Positions 29,135-39,300 of a DNA stretch of 64,000 nucleotides are shown piece after piece. The DNA is from Melghirimyces thermohalophilus (GTDB lineage: Bacteria > Bacillota > Bacilli > Thermoactinomycetales > DSM-45169), in assembly GCF_900102685.1 (NCBI RefSeq), contig NZ_FMZA01000017.1:19770-83769 (forward strand), in the 5' to 3' direction. The translations under genes were made by a program, and so were the position numbers. The notes under the pieces are model-generated. The model ran no database searches. It was given only the letters and a program-made list of their open reading frames with translations, and was not told where the DNA came from. Within the stretch, counting starts at the first letter, position 1. Every line of letters begins with the position of its first letter.

Positions 29135-29152
29135 TTGTTCAATAGTTCACAA
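29135..29152 (+). promoter_or_regulatory. Rex-like operator upstream of cydABDC
   Basis: TTGTTCAATAGTTCACAA matches 15 of 18 positions of the Rex consensus TTGTGAAATATTTCACAA, and it also differs by one base from the TGTGA-N6-TCACA dyad. A possible -10 (CATAAT, 29162-29167) lies only 10 nt downstream. The site would therefore overlap the core promoter and act as a repressor site, not an activator site. Rex control of cyd genes is known in Bacillus. Confidence 0.45.
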
Positions 29153-29272
29153 AGAATACGTCATAATTGGAACGTTCCTCGAGGCTGATTTCGTGCCACA
29201 ATAAGGGTGAGGTCAAGAATCTAACAGCTTCCATCCTACTTCGATGGGCAGGCGAGAAAGGGGAGGAAATGG

Positions 29273-30679
29273 ATGGATGTGATCACTCTATCACGAATTC
29301 AGTTCGCTGCGACGACGATCTTCCATTACTTTTTCGTGCCTATCTCGATCGGTCTGGCGTTTATGATCGCCATCATGGAAACCGTGTACGTGGTGAAGGG
29401 AAAAGAAACCTACAAGAAGATGGCCCAATTCTGGGGAAAGCTGTTTCTGATCAACTTTGCGGTCGGTGTGGTTACCGGGATTCTGCAAGAATTTCAATTC
29501 GGGATGAATTGGTCCGATTACTCCCGGTTCGTTGGAGACGTTTTTGGTGCTCCGCTCGCCGTCGAGGCGTTGCTCGCCTTTTTCATGGAGTCCACCTTTA
29601 TCGGGTTGTGGATTTTCGGATGGGAGCGCTTATCTAAGAAACTGCACCTGGCCTGTATCTGGTTGGTCTCCCTGGGTACCGTGATGTCGGCATTCTGGAT
29701 TTTGGTTGCCAACTCCTTTATGCAGCACCCTGTCGGTTATACGATCCGCAATGGTCGTGCTGAGATGAACGATTTCTTCGCTTTGATTACCAACGGTCAG
29801 TTTTTGGTCGAGTTTCCGCACACCGTGTTAGCTGCTTTCGCAACTGGGGCTTTTCTCATCACCGGGATCAGTGCCTGGAAGATGTTGAAAAAGCAAGAAG
29901 TGACGTTCTTTAAGAAGTCCTTTCAGATCGGGATTGTGGTGGCTTTGATCTCCTCGGTGTTGGTTGCGGTTGTTGGCCATAAACAGGCCCAGTATCTGGT
30001 GGATACCCAACCGATGAAGATGGCCGCCAGCGAAGCCTTGTGGGAAACCAGCGACGATCCGGCTCCTTGGACCGTGGTCGCGTCCATCGATCCCGAGGAA
30101 AAGGAAAATCAGTGGGAAATCGAAATTCCCTTTTTGCTCAGTTATCTATCCTACAGTGAGTTTTCCGGGGATCTGCCGGGTATGAACGAACTGCAAGCCC
30201 AATATGAGCAAACCTACGGCCCTGGCAATTATATTCCCCCTGTACGGACCACGTTTTGGAGTTTTCGCATCATGGTGGCTTCGGGAACGCTGATGATCCT
30301 CCTCAGTCTGTACGGCGTGTATTTGACACTCCGTAAGCGATTGGAGCGCGCCAACCGATGGTTTTTGCGCGCGATGGTCTGGGCGATCTTTCTGCCCCAT
30401 CTTGCCAATGCCACCGGATGGATCATGACCGAGGTGGGCCGACAGCCGTGGACGGTTGTCGGTCTGTTGCGAACGGAGGACAGCGTCTCTCCAGGAGTAA
30501 CATCGGGTGACGTGTTGTTCTCGCTCCTCACTTTCTCGGCGCTCTATACCATCTTGGCGATTGTGATGGTGTATCTCTTTATCCGCGTCATCAAAAAGGG
30601 TCCGGGTGAATCGGTGAAGGCTGATGTACCATCCAATGATCCATTTGATCGGAGGGAACACCATGCTTTCTCTCAATGA
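29273..30679 (+). CDS. cydA: Cytochrome bd menaquinol oxidase subunit I
   Basis: High-affinity terminal oxidase subunit, 468 residues and nine membrane helices. It starts MDVITLSRIQFAATTIFHYFFVP with heme-ligand H18. It then has the FQFGMNWSDYSRFVGDVFGAPLAVEAL block, MESTFIGLWIFGWERLS and ITNGQFLVEFPHTVLA. TGWIMTEVGRQPWTV lies near the C-terminus. The Q-loop is short, as in Bacillus CydA. It begins the cydABDC operon behind a Rex-like site and overlaps cydB by 17 nt. Confidence 0.96.
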   Translation: MDVITLSRIQFAATTIFHYFFVPISIGLAFMIAIMETVYVVKGKETYKKMAQFWGKLFLINFAVGVVTGILQEFQFGMNWSDYSRFVGDVFGAPLAVEALLAFFMESTFIGLWIFGWERLSKKLHLACIWLVSLGTVMSAFWILVANSFMQHPVGYTIRNGRAEMNDFFALITNGQFLVEFPHTVLAAFATGAFLITGISAWKMLKKQEVTFFKKSFQIGIVVALISSVLVAVVGHKQAQYLVDTQPMKMAASEALWETSDDPAPWTVVASIDPEEKENQWEIEIPFLLSYLSYSEFSGDLPGMNELQAQYEQTYGPGNYIPPVRTTFWSFRIMVASGTLMILLSLYGVYLTLRKRLERANRWFLRAMVWAIFLPHLANATGWIMTEVGRQPWTVVGLLRTEDSVSPGVTSGDVLFSLLTFSALYTILAIVMVYLFIRVIKKGPGESVKADVPSNDPFDRREHHAFSQ

Positions 30680-31679
30680 GTTGTGGTTTGTGCTGATCGC
30701 GGTGTTGTTTACGGGGTTCTTCTTTCTGGAAGGCTTTGATTTTGGCGTGGGTATGTCCACGAAACTGTTGGCTCGGACGGAGGGTGAACGGCGCACGCTG
30801 ATCAATACTATCGGTCCCTTTTGGGATGCCAACGAAGTCTGGTTGATCACCGCAGGCGGGGCGATGTTCGCGGCCTTTCCCCACTGGTATGCCACCCTAT
30901 TCAGCGGTTATTATGTGCCGTTTGTCCTTGTTCTGTTAGCCCTGATCGGTCGCGGGGTTGCCTTTGAGTTTCGCAGCAAAGTGGATCGTGAAAGATGGAA
31001 GCGCACATGGGATCACGCGATCTTTATCGGCAGTTTGCTGCCCCCTTTCCTGTTCGGTGTAGTCTTCGCCGGGTTATTGAAGGGATTGCCCATCGACCGG
31101 CAGATGGAGATGCAAGCTGGATGGTCCGATATGGTGAACCCGTACACTATCGTCGGCGGAGTGACGGTGACGCTGCTCTGTCTCGTGCACGGGTTGGTGT
31201 TTACCACTCTGAAGACGGAAGGCGGTTTACGGGACCGAGCGCGGACGATGGCCAAACGACTGCTCCTGCCGCTGGCGATTCTGCTCGTCCTATTCGGCGC
31301 GATGACGGTTATGATGACCGACGTATTCCAAGCCCGCGGCGCGATTTTAACCCTGATTGCGGCATGGGGAGCGGTCTCCTTTGTATCCGCCGGCGCATTT
31401 CTTACCAAAGGAAAAGATGGTTGGGCTTTCGGCATGACCGGATCGGTCATCGTCGCCCTATTCGCCGCTGTCTTTATCGGGCTCTTTCCCCGGGTGATGA
31501 TCAGCACGATCGACCCCGCTTTCCATTTGACCGTGTACAATGCGGCATCGGGTTCCTACTCACTGAAAGTGATGACGATCATAGCATTGACACTGTTACC
31601 CTTCGTGCTCGGGTATCAGATCTGGAACTACTACGTTTTTCGGAAACGAGTCAGTGAAAAGGGGCACCTGGAGTATTGA
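30663..31679 (+). CDS. cydB: Cytochrome bd menaquinol oxidase subunit II
   Basis: Integral membrane partner of CydA, about 338 residues and eight helices. Family features are LNELWFVLIAVLFTGFFFLEGFDFGVGM, TIGPFWDANEVWLITAGGAMFAAFP (the WD-x-NEVW motif), and IGRGVAFEFRSK. The ATG at 30663 is chosen, with GGAGGG 6 nt upstream and the standard MLSLNELWFVL start. It overlaps cydA upstream and shares ATGA with cydD downstream. Confidence 0.95.
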   Translation: MLSLNELWFVLIAVLFTGFFFLEGFDFGVGMSTKLLARTEGERRTLINTIGPFWDANEVWLITAGGAMFAAFPHWYATLFSGYYVPFVLVLLALIGRGVAFEFRSKVDRERWKRTWDHAIFIGSLLPPFLFGVVFAGLLKGLPIDRQMEMQAGWSDMVNPYTIVGGVTVTLLCLVHGLVFTTLKTEGGLRDRARTMAKRLLLPLAILLVLFGAMTVMMTDVFQARGAILTLIAAWGAVSFVSAGAFLTKGKDGWAFGMTGSVIVALFAAVFIGLFPRVMISTIDPAFHLTVYNAASGSYSLKVMTIIALTLLPFVLGYQIWNYYVFRKRVSEKGHLEY

Positions 31680-33406
31680 TGATGCAACCGTGGTGGAAAT
31701 GGCAAGGGGGAAAGCTCGTACTCTTGCAGCTGTCAACCCTTGTCTTCATTCAAAGCATATCCATCGTACTCTCGGCCAAGTGGCTGGCGGATGTGATCTC
31801 GGCGCTGTTTGACGGAGCTCCATTGTCCGCGCAGTGGGGGAAGCTCGGGTTGTTCCTCACCTTTTTTCTCCTCCGTCACGCGACAGGATCGCTGCAACAA
31901 AAGGTGGCTTACCGTTTCGCGGAAAAGGCGGGGACTCATACGCGGAGGCGCCTGATGGAGCGGCTGTTCCACTCGGGACCGGGGTTGGTGCAAAGGGAGG
32001 GGACCGGCAGACTGGTGACCCTGGCCTTGGAAGGCATATTTCAATTTCGCAAGTACGTGGAACTGTTTTTGCCGCGTATGATCGGAACTGCAATCACGCC
32101 GGCGGTTCTGCTCCTGTACATTTTCATGTTGGATACAGCATCCGGTGTGATCTTGGTGGTGACCATGCCGATTTTGATCGTGTTTCTCATTTTGATCGGC
32201 TGGGCCGCGCGAAAACAGACGGAAGCGCAGTTGGCATCCTACCGGAGGCTATCGAACCACTTCGTCGACTCCCTCCGAGGGTTGGAGACACTGAAGTTTC
32301 TCGGTCAAAGCCGTGCGCACGGTGGCACGATCGGTGCGGTGAGTGATCAGTACCGGACAGCGACAATGCGAACACTGCGCATCGCCTTCTTATCCTCCTT
32401 TGCCCTCGACTTTTTCACGATGCTATCGGTAGCCTCGGTGGCGGTCAGCTTGGGATTGCGCTTGATCGAAGGGCAGTTGGATCTGGTGACTGGGCTCACC
32501 GTACTGATTTTGGCTCCGGAATTTTTCCTGCCTGTGCGCATGGTCGGAGCGGATTATCATGCGACCCTCAATGGGAAAGAGGCCGGAGAGGCGATTCAAT
32601 CGATTGTCCAGCGAGAGGGAGAGAACAGGGCTTCGACAACAAAGTTGCCGCCCGTTACCTGGGGGGAACAGAGTTCGCTGCGCTTACATGCGGTAGGAGT
32701 TCAAAATGAACCGGACGCTCCCCCTTCGTTGGAGGATGTATCGCTCGACATTCAGGGATTCGGTAAGGTCGGAATTATCGGGGAGAGCGGCGCTGGGAAA
32801 TCGACATTGATCGATGTGCTGGCCGGCTTTCGCTCGCCTACATCCGGAAAAATCAAGCTGGACGGGATGGAGCTGGAGTCGCTGGTGGATGAGACCTGGC
32901 GGAAGCAAACGACCTATATACCGCAGCACCCTTATCTGTTCAACCAGTCTCTCGCCGACAACATCCGTTTTTATCGACCGGACGCGTCGCGGGAAGAAGT
33001 GAAACAAGCGGTCGATGCGGTCGGATTGAGCTCGACCGTTGAAGGGTTGCCGAGAGGCTTGGATGAGTGGATCGGTCACGGCGGACACCAGCTGAGCGGT
33101 GGGCAAGAGCAGCGGGTGGCCCTCGCCCGCGCATTGCTGGGCGCGCGCTCGGTGTTGTTGTTGGACGAACCGACGGCCCATTTAGATGTGGAGACCGAGT
33201 ACGAATTGAAAGAAATCATGCTTCGTCTGTTCGAGAACAAACGGGTCTTCTTAGCGACACACCGATTACACTGGATGCCTCACATGGATCAAATCATCGT
33301 GCTGGATAAAGGCCGGGTGGTGGAAGTGGGAACCCATGAGCAATTGCTGGCGCAAGAGGGACGGTACAAGCAGATGATCATGGCACAAGGAGAAGAGATT
33401 CGATGA
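31676..33406 (+). CDS. cydD: ABC transporter CydD (cytochrome bd assembly)
   Basis: Half-size ABC exporter of 576 residues, acting as a heterodimer with the next gene product to supply reduced thiols (cysteine/glutathione in E. coli) or a similar factor for cytochrome bd assembly. The six-helix membrane domain spans about 1-300. The ATPase domain has Walker A GESGAGKSTLIDVL, Q-loop TTYIPQHPYLF, signature LSGGQEQRVALARALL, Walker B VLLLDEPTAHLD and the H-loop ATHRLHW. Overlapping ATGA with cydB and with cydC shows tight coupling. Confidence 0.93.
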   Translation: MMMQPWWKWQGGKLVLLQLSTLVFIQSISIVLSAKWLADVISALFDGAPLSAQWGKLGLFLTFFLLRHATGSLQQKVAYRFAEKAGTHTRRRLMERLFHSGPGLVQREGTGRLVTLALEGIFQFRKYVELFLPRMIGTAITPAVLLLYIFMLDTASGVILVVTMPILIVFLILIGWAARKQTEAQLASYRRLSNHFVDSLRGLETLKFLGQSRAHGGTIGAVSDQYRTATMRTLRIAFLSSFALDFFTMLSVASVAVSLGLRLIEGQLDLVTGLTVLILAPEFFLPVRMVGADYHATLNGKEAGEAIQSIVQREGENRASTTKLPPVTWGEQSSLRLHAVGVQNEPDAPPSLEDVSLDIQGFGKVGIIGESGAGKSTLIDVLAGFRSPTSGKIKLDGMELESLVDETWRKQTTYIPQHPYLFNQSLADNIRFYRPDASREEVKQAVDAVGLSSTVEGLPRGLDEWIGHGGHQLSGGQEQRVALARALLGARSVLLLDEPTAHLDVETEYELKEIMLRLFENKRVFLATHRLHWMPHMDQIIVLDKGRVVEVGTHEQLLAQEGRYKQMIMAQGEEIR

Positions 33407-35145
33407 AATGGGTAGCGTGGATGCGCGGCGATCTCTGGACCTATCGATGGCGTCTGTTATCGATTGTCATCCTGAGCGTGTTGACCGCGGGATGTGCCAG
33501 TGCCCTCCTGTTCACGTCGGGTTACCTCATTTCAAGAGCGGCGCTGCGTCCGGAGAATATATTGATGGTCTATGTGCCGATCGTGTTGGTGCGAACCTTT
33601 GGTATCGGTCGGGCGGTCTTGCACTATGCGGAACGATTGGTGGGGCATGACCTCGTCTTGCGCATCCTGGCGAAGATGCGCGTACAACTTTACCGTGTGT
33701 TGGAACCGCAGGCGCTCTGGATTCGATCCCGCTACCGTACAGGGGATGTTCTCAGCACACTGGCGGAAGATGTGGAACAGCTGCAGGATGTTTACGTACG
33801 GATCGTCTTTCCCACCGTGACTGCCGTGGTCATCTATCTCTTCTGTGTCGCGGCGCTCGGGTGGTTTGATCTGCCCTTCGCCCTCCTGATGGCGTTGTAC
33901 CTGTCGATCCTTGTTTTTATCCTGCCTGGGTTGTCGCTGTGGGTGACCTACAGGAGACAACGGCGAATGAAGCGCGGTCGAAACGAGCTGTATCGACGAT
34001 TGACGGATGCGGTCTCCGGTGTGAGCGACTGGTTGATCAGCGGTCGTGCGCCCGCTTTCATTTGCGCCTATGAAGCGGCGGAAGCGAGGGTAGCGTCTTT
34101 GGAGAGGGCTTTGCGCCGCTGGGAGCGTGTTCGAACGCTGGTGGCGCAAAGTGTGGCCGGGGTGGCGGTCATCTTGATGGTCTATTGGGCGGGACAACAA
34201 TCGGCTGCCGGCGAGCTGGCCCCAACATGGATCGCCGCTTTCGCTCTCACGGTTTTTCCACTGATGGACGTTTTCCTCCCCCTATCGGAGGCGTTAGAAA
34301 AAATCCCCCAATATGAGGATTCCCTGGACCGGATCCAGCGGATGGAATTTTCCGAGGCACCCTCCGCCCCTCCCCAAGGAAGGGTGTCGCAATCGGTGTT
34401 GGAACGTGCGGAAAAGCGGGCGGCGATTCGACTGCAAGAGGTCTCGTACCGGTATGGAAATACGGATCGATGGAGCGTCGATCAGGTTTTCCTCGATATT
34501 CCACAAGGGAAGAAGGTCGCCATCATCGGGCGTAGCGGGGCGGGGAAGTCCACTCTGTTGAAGCTGTTACAAGGCCTTCTCATTCCGGAGAGAGGCCGCG
34601 TCACCATCAACGGAGTGGAGGCGGATCGATTCAGTGATGACATATCCCGCGTGATTTCCGTACTGAATCAACGCCCTCACTTGTTCGATACTAGCGTGGC
34701 CAACAACATTCGCCTCGGACAGCCGGATGCATCCAATGAAGCGATTCATCGAGTGGCAAAGCAGGTGAAGTTGGACCGGTTGATCGAATCACTGCCTTCC
34801 GGCTACGATACGCCGATGCTGGAGATGGGTGCCCGTTTCTCCGGAGGCGAGCGGCAGCGGATCGCCTTGGCACGCATCCTGCTTCAACGAACGCCTGTCA
34901 TCCTGTTAGACGAACCGACCGTCGGACTCGATCCCCGGACCGAGCGCGATTTGTTGCGAACCATCTTTCAGGAGACCGAAGGGAAGACGATCATTTGGGT
35001 CACGCACCACCTGGTCGGTGTCGAGCAGATGGATGAGGTGGTCATGCTCGAAGAGGGGCGAGTAGCCATGCGCGGTTCCCATGCTCAGCTGATCGAAGAA
35101 AGCCCGCGTTATCGAAAACTTCACCGGTTGGATCGCCCGGTGTAA
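33403..35145 (+). CDS. cydC: ABC transporter CydC (cytochrome bd assembly)
   Basis: Second half-transporter, 580 residues. It has an N-terminal membrane domain (SGYLISRAALRPENILMVYVPIV, typical CydC) and a C-terminal ATPase with Walker A GRSGAGKSTLLKLL, Q-loop VLNQRPHLF, signature FSGGERQRIALARILL, Walker B VILLDEPTVGLD and H-loop VTHHLVG. The start overlaps the cydD stop by ATGA. A strong terminator closes the operon. Confidence 0.93.
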   Translation: MKWVAWMRGDLWTYRWRLLSIVILSVLTAGCASALLFTSGYLISRAALRPENILMVYVPIVLVRTFGIGRAVLHYAERLVGHDLVLRILAKMRVQLYRVLEPQALWIRSRYRTGDVLSTLAEDVEQLQDVYVRIVFPTVTAVVIYLFCVAALGWFDLPFALLMALYLSILVFILPGLSLWVTYRRQRRMKRGRNELYRRLTDAVSGVSDWLISGRAPAFICAYEAAEARVASLERALRRWERVRTLVAQSVAGVAVILMVYWAGQQSAAGELAPTWIAAFALTVFPLMDVFLPLSEALEKIPQYEDSLDRIQRMEFSEAPSAPPQGRVSQSVLERAEKRAAIRLQEVSYRYGNTDRWSVDQVFLDIPQGKKVAIIGRSGAGKSTLLKLLQGLLIPERGRVTINGVEADRFSDDISRVISVLNQRPHLFDTSVANNIRLGQPDASNEAIHRVAKQVKLDRLIESLPSGYDTPMLEMGARFSGGERQRIALARILLQRTPVILLDEPTVGLDPRTERDLLRTIFQETEGKTIIWVTHHLVGVEQMDEVVMLEEGRVAMRGSHAQLIEESPRYRKLHRLDRPV

Positions 35146-35168
35146 ACGTGTATAGCTCTCTCATACAA

Positions 35169-35222
35169 GAAAACTCCTTTGTCTCCCTGGCATAGGCTAC
35201 CGGGAGGCAAAGGAGTTTTTTA
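35169..35222. terminator. Terminator between cydC and the convergent small membrane gene
   Basis: A 12-bp stem aaaactcctttg/caaaggagtttt has inner pairing tctccc/gggagg and a T6 run rightward. The opposite strand also ends in TTTT, so it can serve both directions. Confidence 0.85.
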
Positions 35223-35228
35223 CTCGGA

Positions 35229-35645
35229 TTAAAACCGGTAGGGAAAGAGCATCAACACAATGATCAGAAACATGCAGATCGAAGTGAGAATGGCGTGCAC
35301 ACGGACCTTCCGCAGCCACGAATGAAACGGGAACTTTTGAGGGGACTTACGATATCTCCGAAGATAGGCACCGAACATGCCCCCAAACGCGCCGATCAGG
35401 GTGAACGTGATCAACACCAGAGTGATCCATAGAGAAGAATAATTTCCGTTGAAATACAAGTGCCCGCCGCTGAACAGCTGAAGCACGAGCACCCATTGGG
35501 TGATAAAATTCATCCAATACATCACATATAAGATCGGTCGCTGCTCCAAGACCGATCGTCGCAGAAAAAAGGGCAACAGGAGATAAAACCCCATTCCGAT
35601 CGCCCCTAATACGTGAAAGAACAACATAATCTGGTTCAACAGCAT
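35229..35645 (-). CDS. Small four-helix membrane protein of unknown function
   Basis: Integral membrane protein of 138 residues with about four hydrophobic segments (5-27, 40-60, 72-95, 115-134). A histidine sits in the first helix (MLFFHVLGAIGMGF) and another in the loop FSGGHLYFNG. The topology resembles the DUF2269-type family, which I would not assert. Its position between cydC and nar, with a dyad TGTGT-ATTAGG-TCACA 60 nt upstream, makes a respiratory accessory role plausible. No catalytic motif is seen. Confidence 0.6.
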   Translation of the reverse strand: MLLNQIMLFFHVLGAIGMGFYLLLPFFLRRSVLEQRPILYVMYWMNFITQWVLVLQLFSGGHLYFNGNYSSLWITLVLITFTLIGAFGGMFGAYLRRYRKSPQKFPFHSWLRKVRVHAILTSICMFLIIVLMLFPYRF

Positions 35646-35705
35646 GATCCTCCCTTACGTTCTTCCCCTCCCATGCTTCACTCTACCATTTTTGAAGGCC
35701 CCTAG

Positions 35706-35762
35706 TGTGTATTAGGTCACATTCTTTATGGAAATTGAACGAACAGACTCGATTGCTATGAT
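35706..35762 (+). promoter_or_regulatory. Promoter region of the hemerythrin-narGHJI operon
   Basis: TTGAAC (35735-35740), 16 nt, TATGAT (35757-35762) with an extended TG lies about 180 nt before the hemerythrin start. The imperfect dyad TGTGT-ATTAGG-TCACA (35706-35721) is centred about 55 nt before the predicted start. That does not match the 21-22 nt dyad/-10 spacing of the other promoters, so this operon looks differently regulated. Further along, taaaattcatttta (35803-35816) is an unexplained dyad. Confidence 0.45.
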
Positions 35763-35949
35763 GGGGTCCTCGCTCCTTTAAAGTAAACAGGTTAAAGATC
35801 CGTAAAATTCATTTTAAAAAATGGCCCTCGTACCATGATGTTAAAAATGGATTCGGAATGAAAAGGTTTTTATGGAGTTGTAGTGCCTTTCCGAGGTATG
35901 TATACCATTTTTTGTTATGGAGACGCTATTCACAAAAAGGGGTGTTACG

Positions 35950-36360
35950 ATGTCAGGTCCTTCCTTGGAACGGGAACATTCCCATCGTTCCATTCATAAC
36001 GGTGCCTTTCGCGAGGCGCGAAGTCTGACTGACTTATTGCGAAGGTTGCATGGAGAACGGCGAACAGAAGAGGTTCATGAAGTGGCCGATGCGCTGATCG
36101 AGCACTGGGAAAAGCGAATTCTCGCTCATGCCCAGGCGGAGGAGGAAGGGTTGTTCCCCAAAAAGGTGGAGCGGAATCCGGAACTGGCACCCGTCGTCCA
36201 TATGATGAAACGGGATCACGATCTCATGCGCCAGTTGCTGGATGAGATCAAAGTGAAGTGGAAACAGAGCGGAGTTAATTATGAGGTTTTTGCCCGTTTT
36301 GAAGCGCTGTTGTTGATCAATCGCATCCACAGCCGCCAAGAGGAACGAGATTTGTTATAA
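35950..36360 (+). CDS. Hemerythrin (HHE) domain protein
   Basis: Single-domain cytoplasmic protein of 136 residues with a di-iron ligand pattern: H16 in HSHRSIHNG, H60 and E64 in ILAHAQAEEEGLFP, H90 in MMKRDHDLMRQLL, and H127 and E131 in RIHSRQEERDLL at the very C-terminus. GGGGTG precedes the ATG at 35950; an upstream ATG at 35917 lacks a ribosome site. It is followed after 19 nt by narG1 and is surely in the same transcript. It may bind O2 or NO and protect or repair the nitrate reductase iron-sulfur centres; this is inference. Confidence 0.85.
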   Translation: MSGPSLEREHSHRSIHNGAFREARSLTDLLRRLHGERRTEEVHEVADALIEHWEKRILAHAQAEEEGLFPKKVERNPELAPVVHMMKRDHDLMRQLLDEIKVKWKQSGVNYEVFARFEALLLINRIHSRQEERDLL

Positions 36361-36379
36361 CACCCGAAAGGTGATGTCC

Positions 36380-39300
36380 ATGAACAGGAAAGTGGCTCCG
36401 TTGTTAAAAAAACTCCGTTACTTCGGGCAATCGGAAAAAAATGCGCCCCACTCCGAGGTGTCCCCCTACGGGCGGGAGTCGGAAAAGGTGTATCGGCGCC
36501 GTTGGCAACACGATAAAGTGGTCCGCACCACCCACGGAGTCAATTGTACCGGATCCTGCAGTTGGAAGGTGCATGTGAAAGACGGCATTATCGCCTGGGA
36601 GTCCCAGCAGACGGATTATCCATCTACAGGTCCGGGCCTGCCCGAATACGAGCCGCGGGGCTGTCCGAGGGGAGCATCGTTTTCCTGGTATACATACAGT
36701 CCGCTCCGCATCCGTTATCCCTATGTGAGGGGAGCGTTACTCCGGATGTGGAGGGATGCTCTGAAGAGGACGGGCGAACCGGTCGCGGCCTGGAAATCGA
36801 TCGTCGAGGATCCGGAAAACAGCAAACGGTATAAGTCCGCCCGGGGAAAGGGGGGCTTTGTGCGTGCCGATTGGGAGGAGATCAATCAGCTGATTGCCGC
36901 CTCGATGATCCATACGATTCAGCAGTACGGGCCTGATCGCATTTTCGGATTTTCGCCGATTCCCGCGATGTCTATGGTCAGCTATGCCGGCGGGGCTCGG
37001 TTTCTCAATCTGGTCGGTGGATCGATGTTGAGTTTCTATGACTGGTATGCCGACCTTCCTCCGGCATCCCCGCAAATATGGGGGGAACAGACAGATGTGC
37101 CGGAGAGTTCGGACTGGTTTAACTCCGGTTACCTGCTGGTGTGGGGCTCCAATCTGCCCCAGACGCGGACGCCCGATGCCCACTTCTATGTGGAAGCCCG
37201 CTACCGAGGCACCAAAGTGGTGACCGTCAGCCCCGACTACGCGGACTTTGTCAAGTTTGCCGATCAATGGTTGGCGGTTCAGCCGGGGATGGACGGTGCC
37301 CTAGCGATGGCGATGACCCACGTTATCTTAAAGGAATTTTATGTGGATCAGCCGACCGATTACTTTACGGATTACGTGAAGAAGTTTACCGACCTTCCCT
37401 TTCTGATTCTGTTGAAGGGAGAGGGAAATGACTTCTTCGTCGCGGATCGCTTCCTGCGGGCGAGCGATTTAGGGATGTCTTCGCAGCATTCGGAGTGGAA
37501 AACGGTGATGTGGGATCAAAGGACGGATCGCATGAAAGTACCCAACGGGACGATCGGTCACCGCTGGGAACAGGATGGAAACTGGAATCTGCACTTGGAT
37601 GACGCGAGCGGCGAGGGGGAAATCGATCCTGCGCTCACCTTGTTGGGTCGAGAGGATGAGGTCGTTACGTTGAAGATCCCTCATTTTGAACCGGAGGGTA
37701 AAACCGTATTGTATCGAGGGGTACCGGTCAAAGCCATTCAGCGAAACGGAAAAACCCAGTACATCACCACGGTATTTGATCTTTTGCTCGCTAAAACAGG
37801 GGTTTCCCGGGGACTGCCCGGTGATGATCCCGCCGATTATGATGATCCGAAACCGTATACCCCGGCCTGGCAGGAGAAGCTGACGGGCATCGATCGCGAA
37901 ACGGCGGCGCAAATCGCCCGGGAGTTTGCACAGAACGCCGTCGACTCCGAGGGACGATCCATGATCGTGATGGGCTCCGGTATCAATCACTGGTACCATT
38001 CCGACGCGATCTACCGAACGATCCTCAACCTGGTGCTGCTGACAGGATCGCAAGGGGTGAACGGAGGAGGATGGGCCCATTACGTCGGTCAGGAGAAGGT
38101 TCGGCCGCTGGAAGGCTGGCAAACCATCGCGATGGCTCGGGACTGGGGTGGACCGCCTCGGCTGATGAACGGAACCTCGTTTTTCTATTTTGCGACGGAG
38201 CAGTGGCGTTACGAAGACCAAGGGATGGGTGATCAGGTGTCGCCCTTGATGGAGCAGCCGAGGTATCAGCATGGGGGGGATTACAACTACCTGGCCACTC
38301 GTCTCGGATGGCTTCCGTCTTACCCGCAATTTACGGAGAATCCGATTCACTTTTATAAGAAATCCGGTGCAAAGAACGATGATGAAGCCATTCAGTATGT
38401 GGTTGACCGGATTAAAAATAAGGAACTTCAGTTTGCGGTGAAAAACCCGTCCCACTCAAAAAATTTTCCGCGGGTGATGTTTGTATGGCGGGCCAACCTG
38501 ATCGGCAGCTCCGCCAAGGGTCATGAATACTTTCTCAAGCACCTGTTGGGGACCCATCACGCCAACATGGATGATCCTAGTTCCGATCTCACCACACAGG
38601 AGATCGATTGGGGTGGGGAGGCACCGGAAGGCAAGCTGGATCTGATGATCCATGTGGATTTTCGCATGAATGGCACCGGTCTCTATTCCGATCTGGTGCT
38701 GCCGGCAGCGACCTGGTATGAAAAATACGACCTGAGCAGCACTGACATGCATCCCTTCGTCCATCCCTTTAACCCGGCGATCGCGCCGCCGTGGGAATCC
38801 CGGTCCGACTGGGATTTCTTCAAAAAACTAGCGCACACTTTTTCCAAGTTGGCGGAAAAGCATTTTCCGGAGATGGTGAAAGATGTGGTGGCGTCCCCTC
38901 TGTTGCACGATTCGCGGGACGAGATCGCCCAACCCTACGGACGGGTTCAAGATTGGGAAAAGGACGGCAGCGAACCGGTGCCGGGCGTCAACTTTCCCCG
39001 TCTGCACGTCGTGGAGCGGGATTACCGCAAGGTGTATGACAAATTTATCGCCCTGGGACCGATGGTCAAGGAGCAGATCGGAGCGAAAGGTTTAGGGTGG
39101 AACGCGAAGGAAGAGTACGATCGTTTGAAGGAGTTGATCGGAAGAGCGTCGGAGACCGAAGAGTACCGAGATTGCCCCAGCCTGTACACCGATCGCAATG
39201 CGGCGGAGGCGATCCTGTCCCTGTCCAGTAGCACCAACGGTTCTTTGGCGATGAAAGCGTGGGAGGAAGCGGAGCGAAAGACGGGACAGAAGCTGAAGGA

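Noticed and set aside
35803..35816. Dyad taaaattcatttta as an NsrR or Fur site before the first nar operon
   Set aside because: It shares only A/T-rich symmetry with those consensus sites, and the spacing to the likely promoter (downstream of it) gives no clear support.
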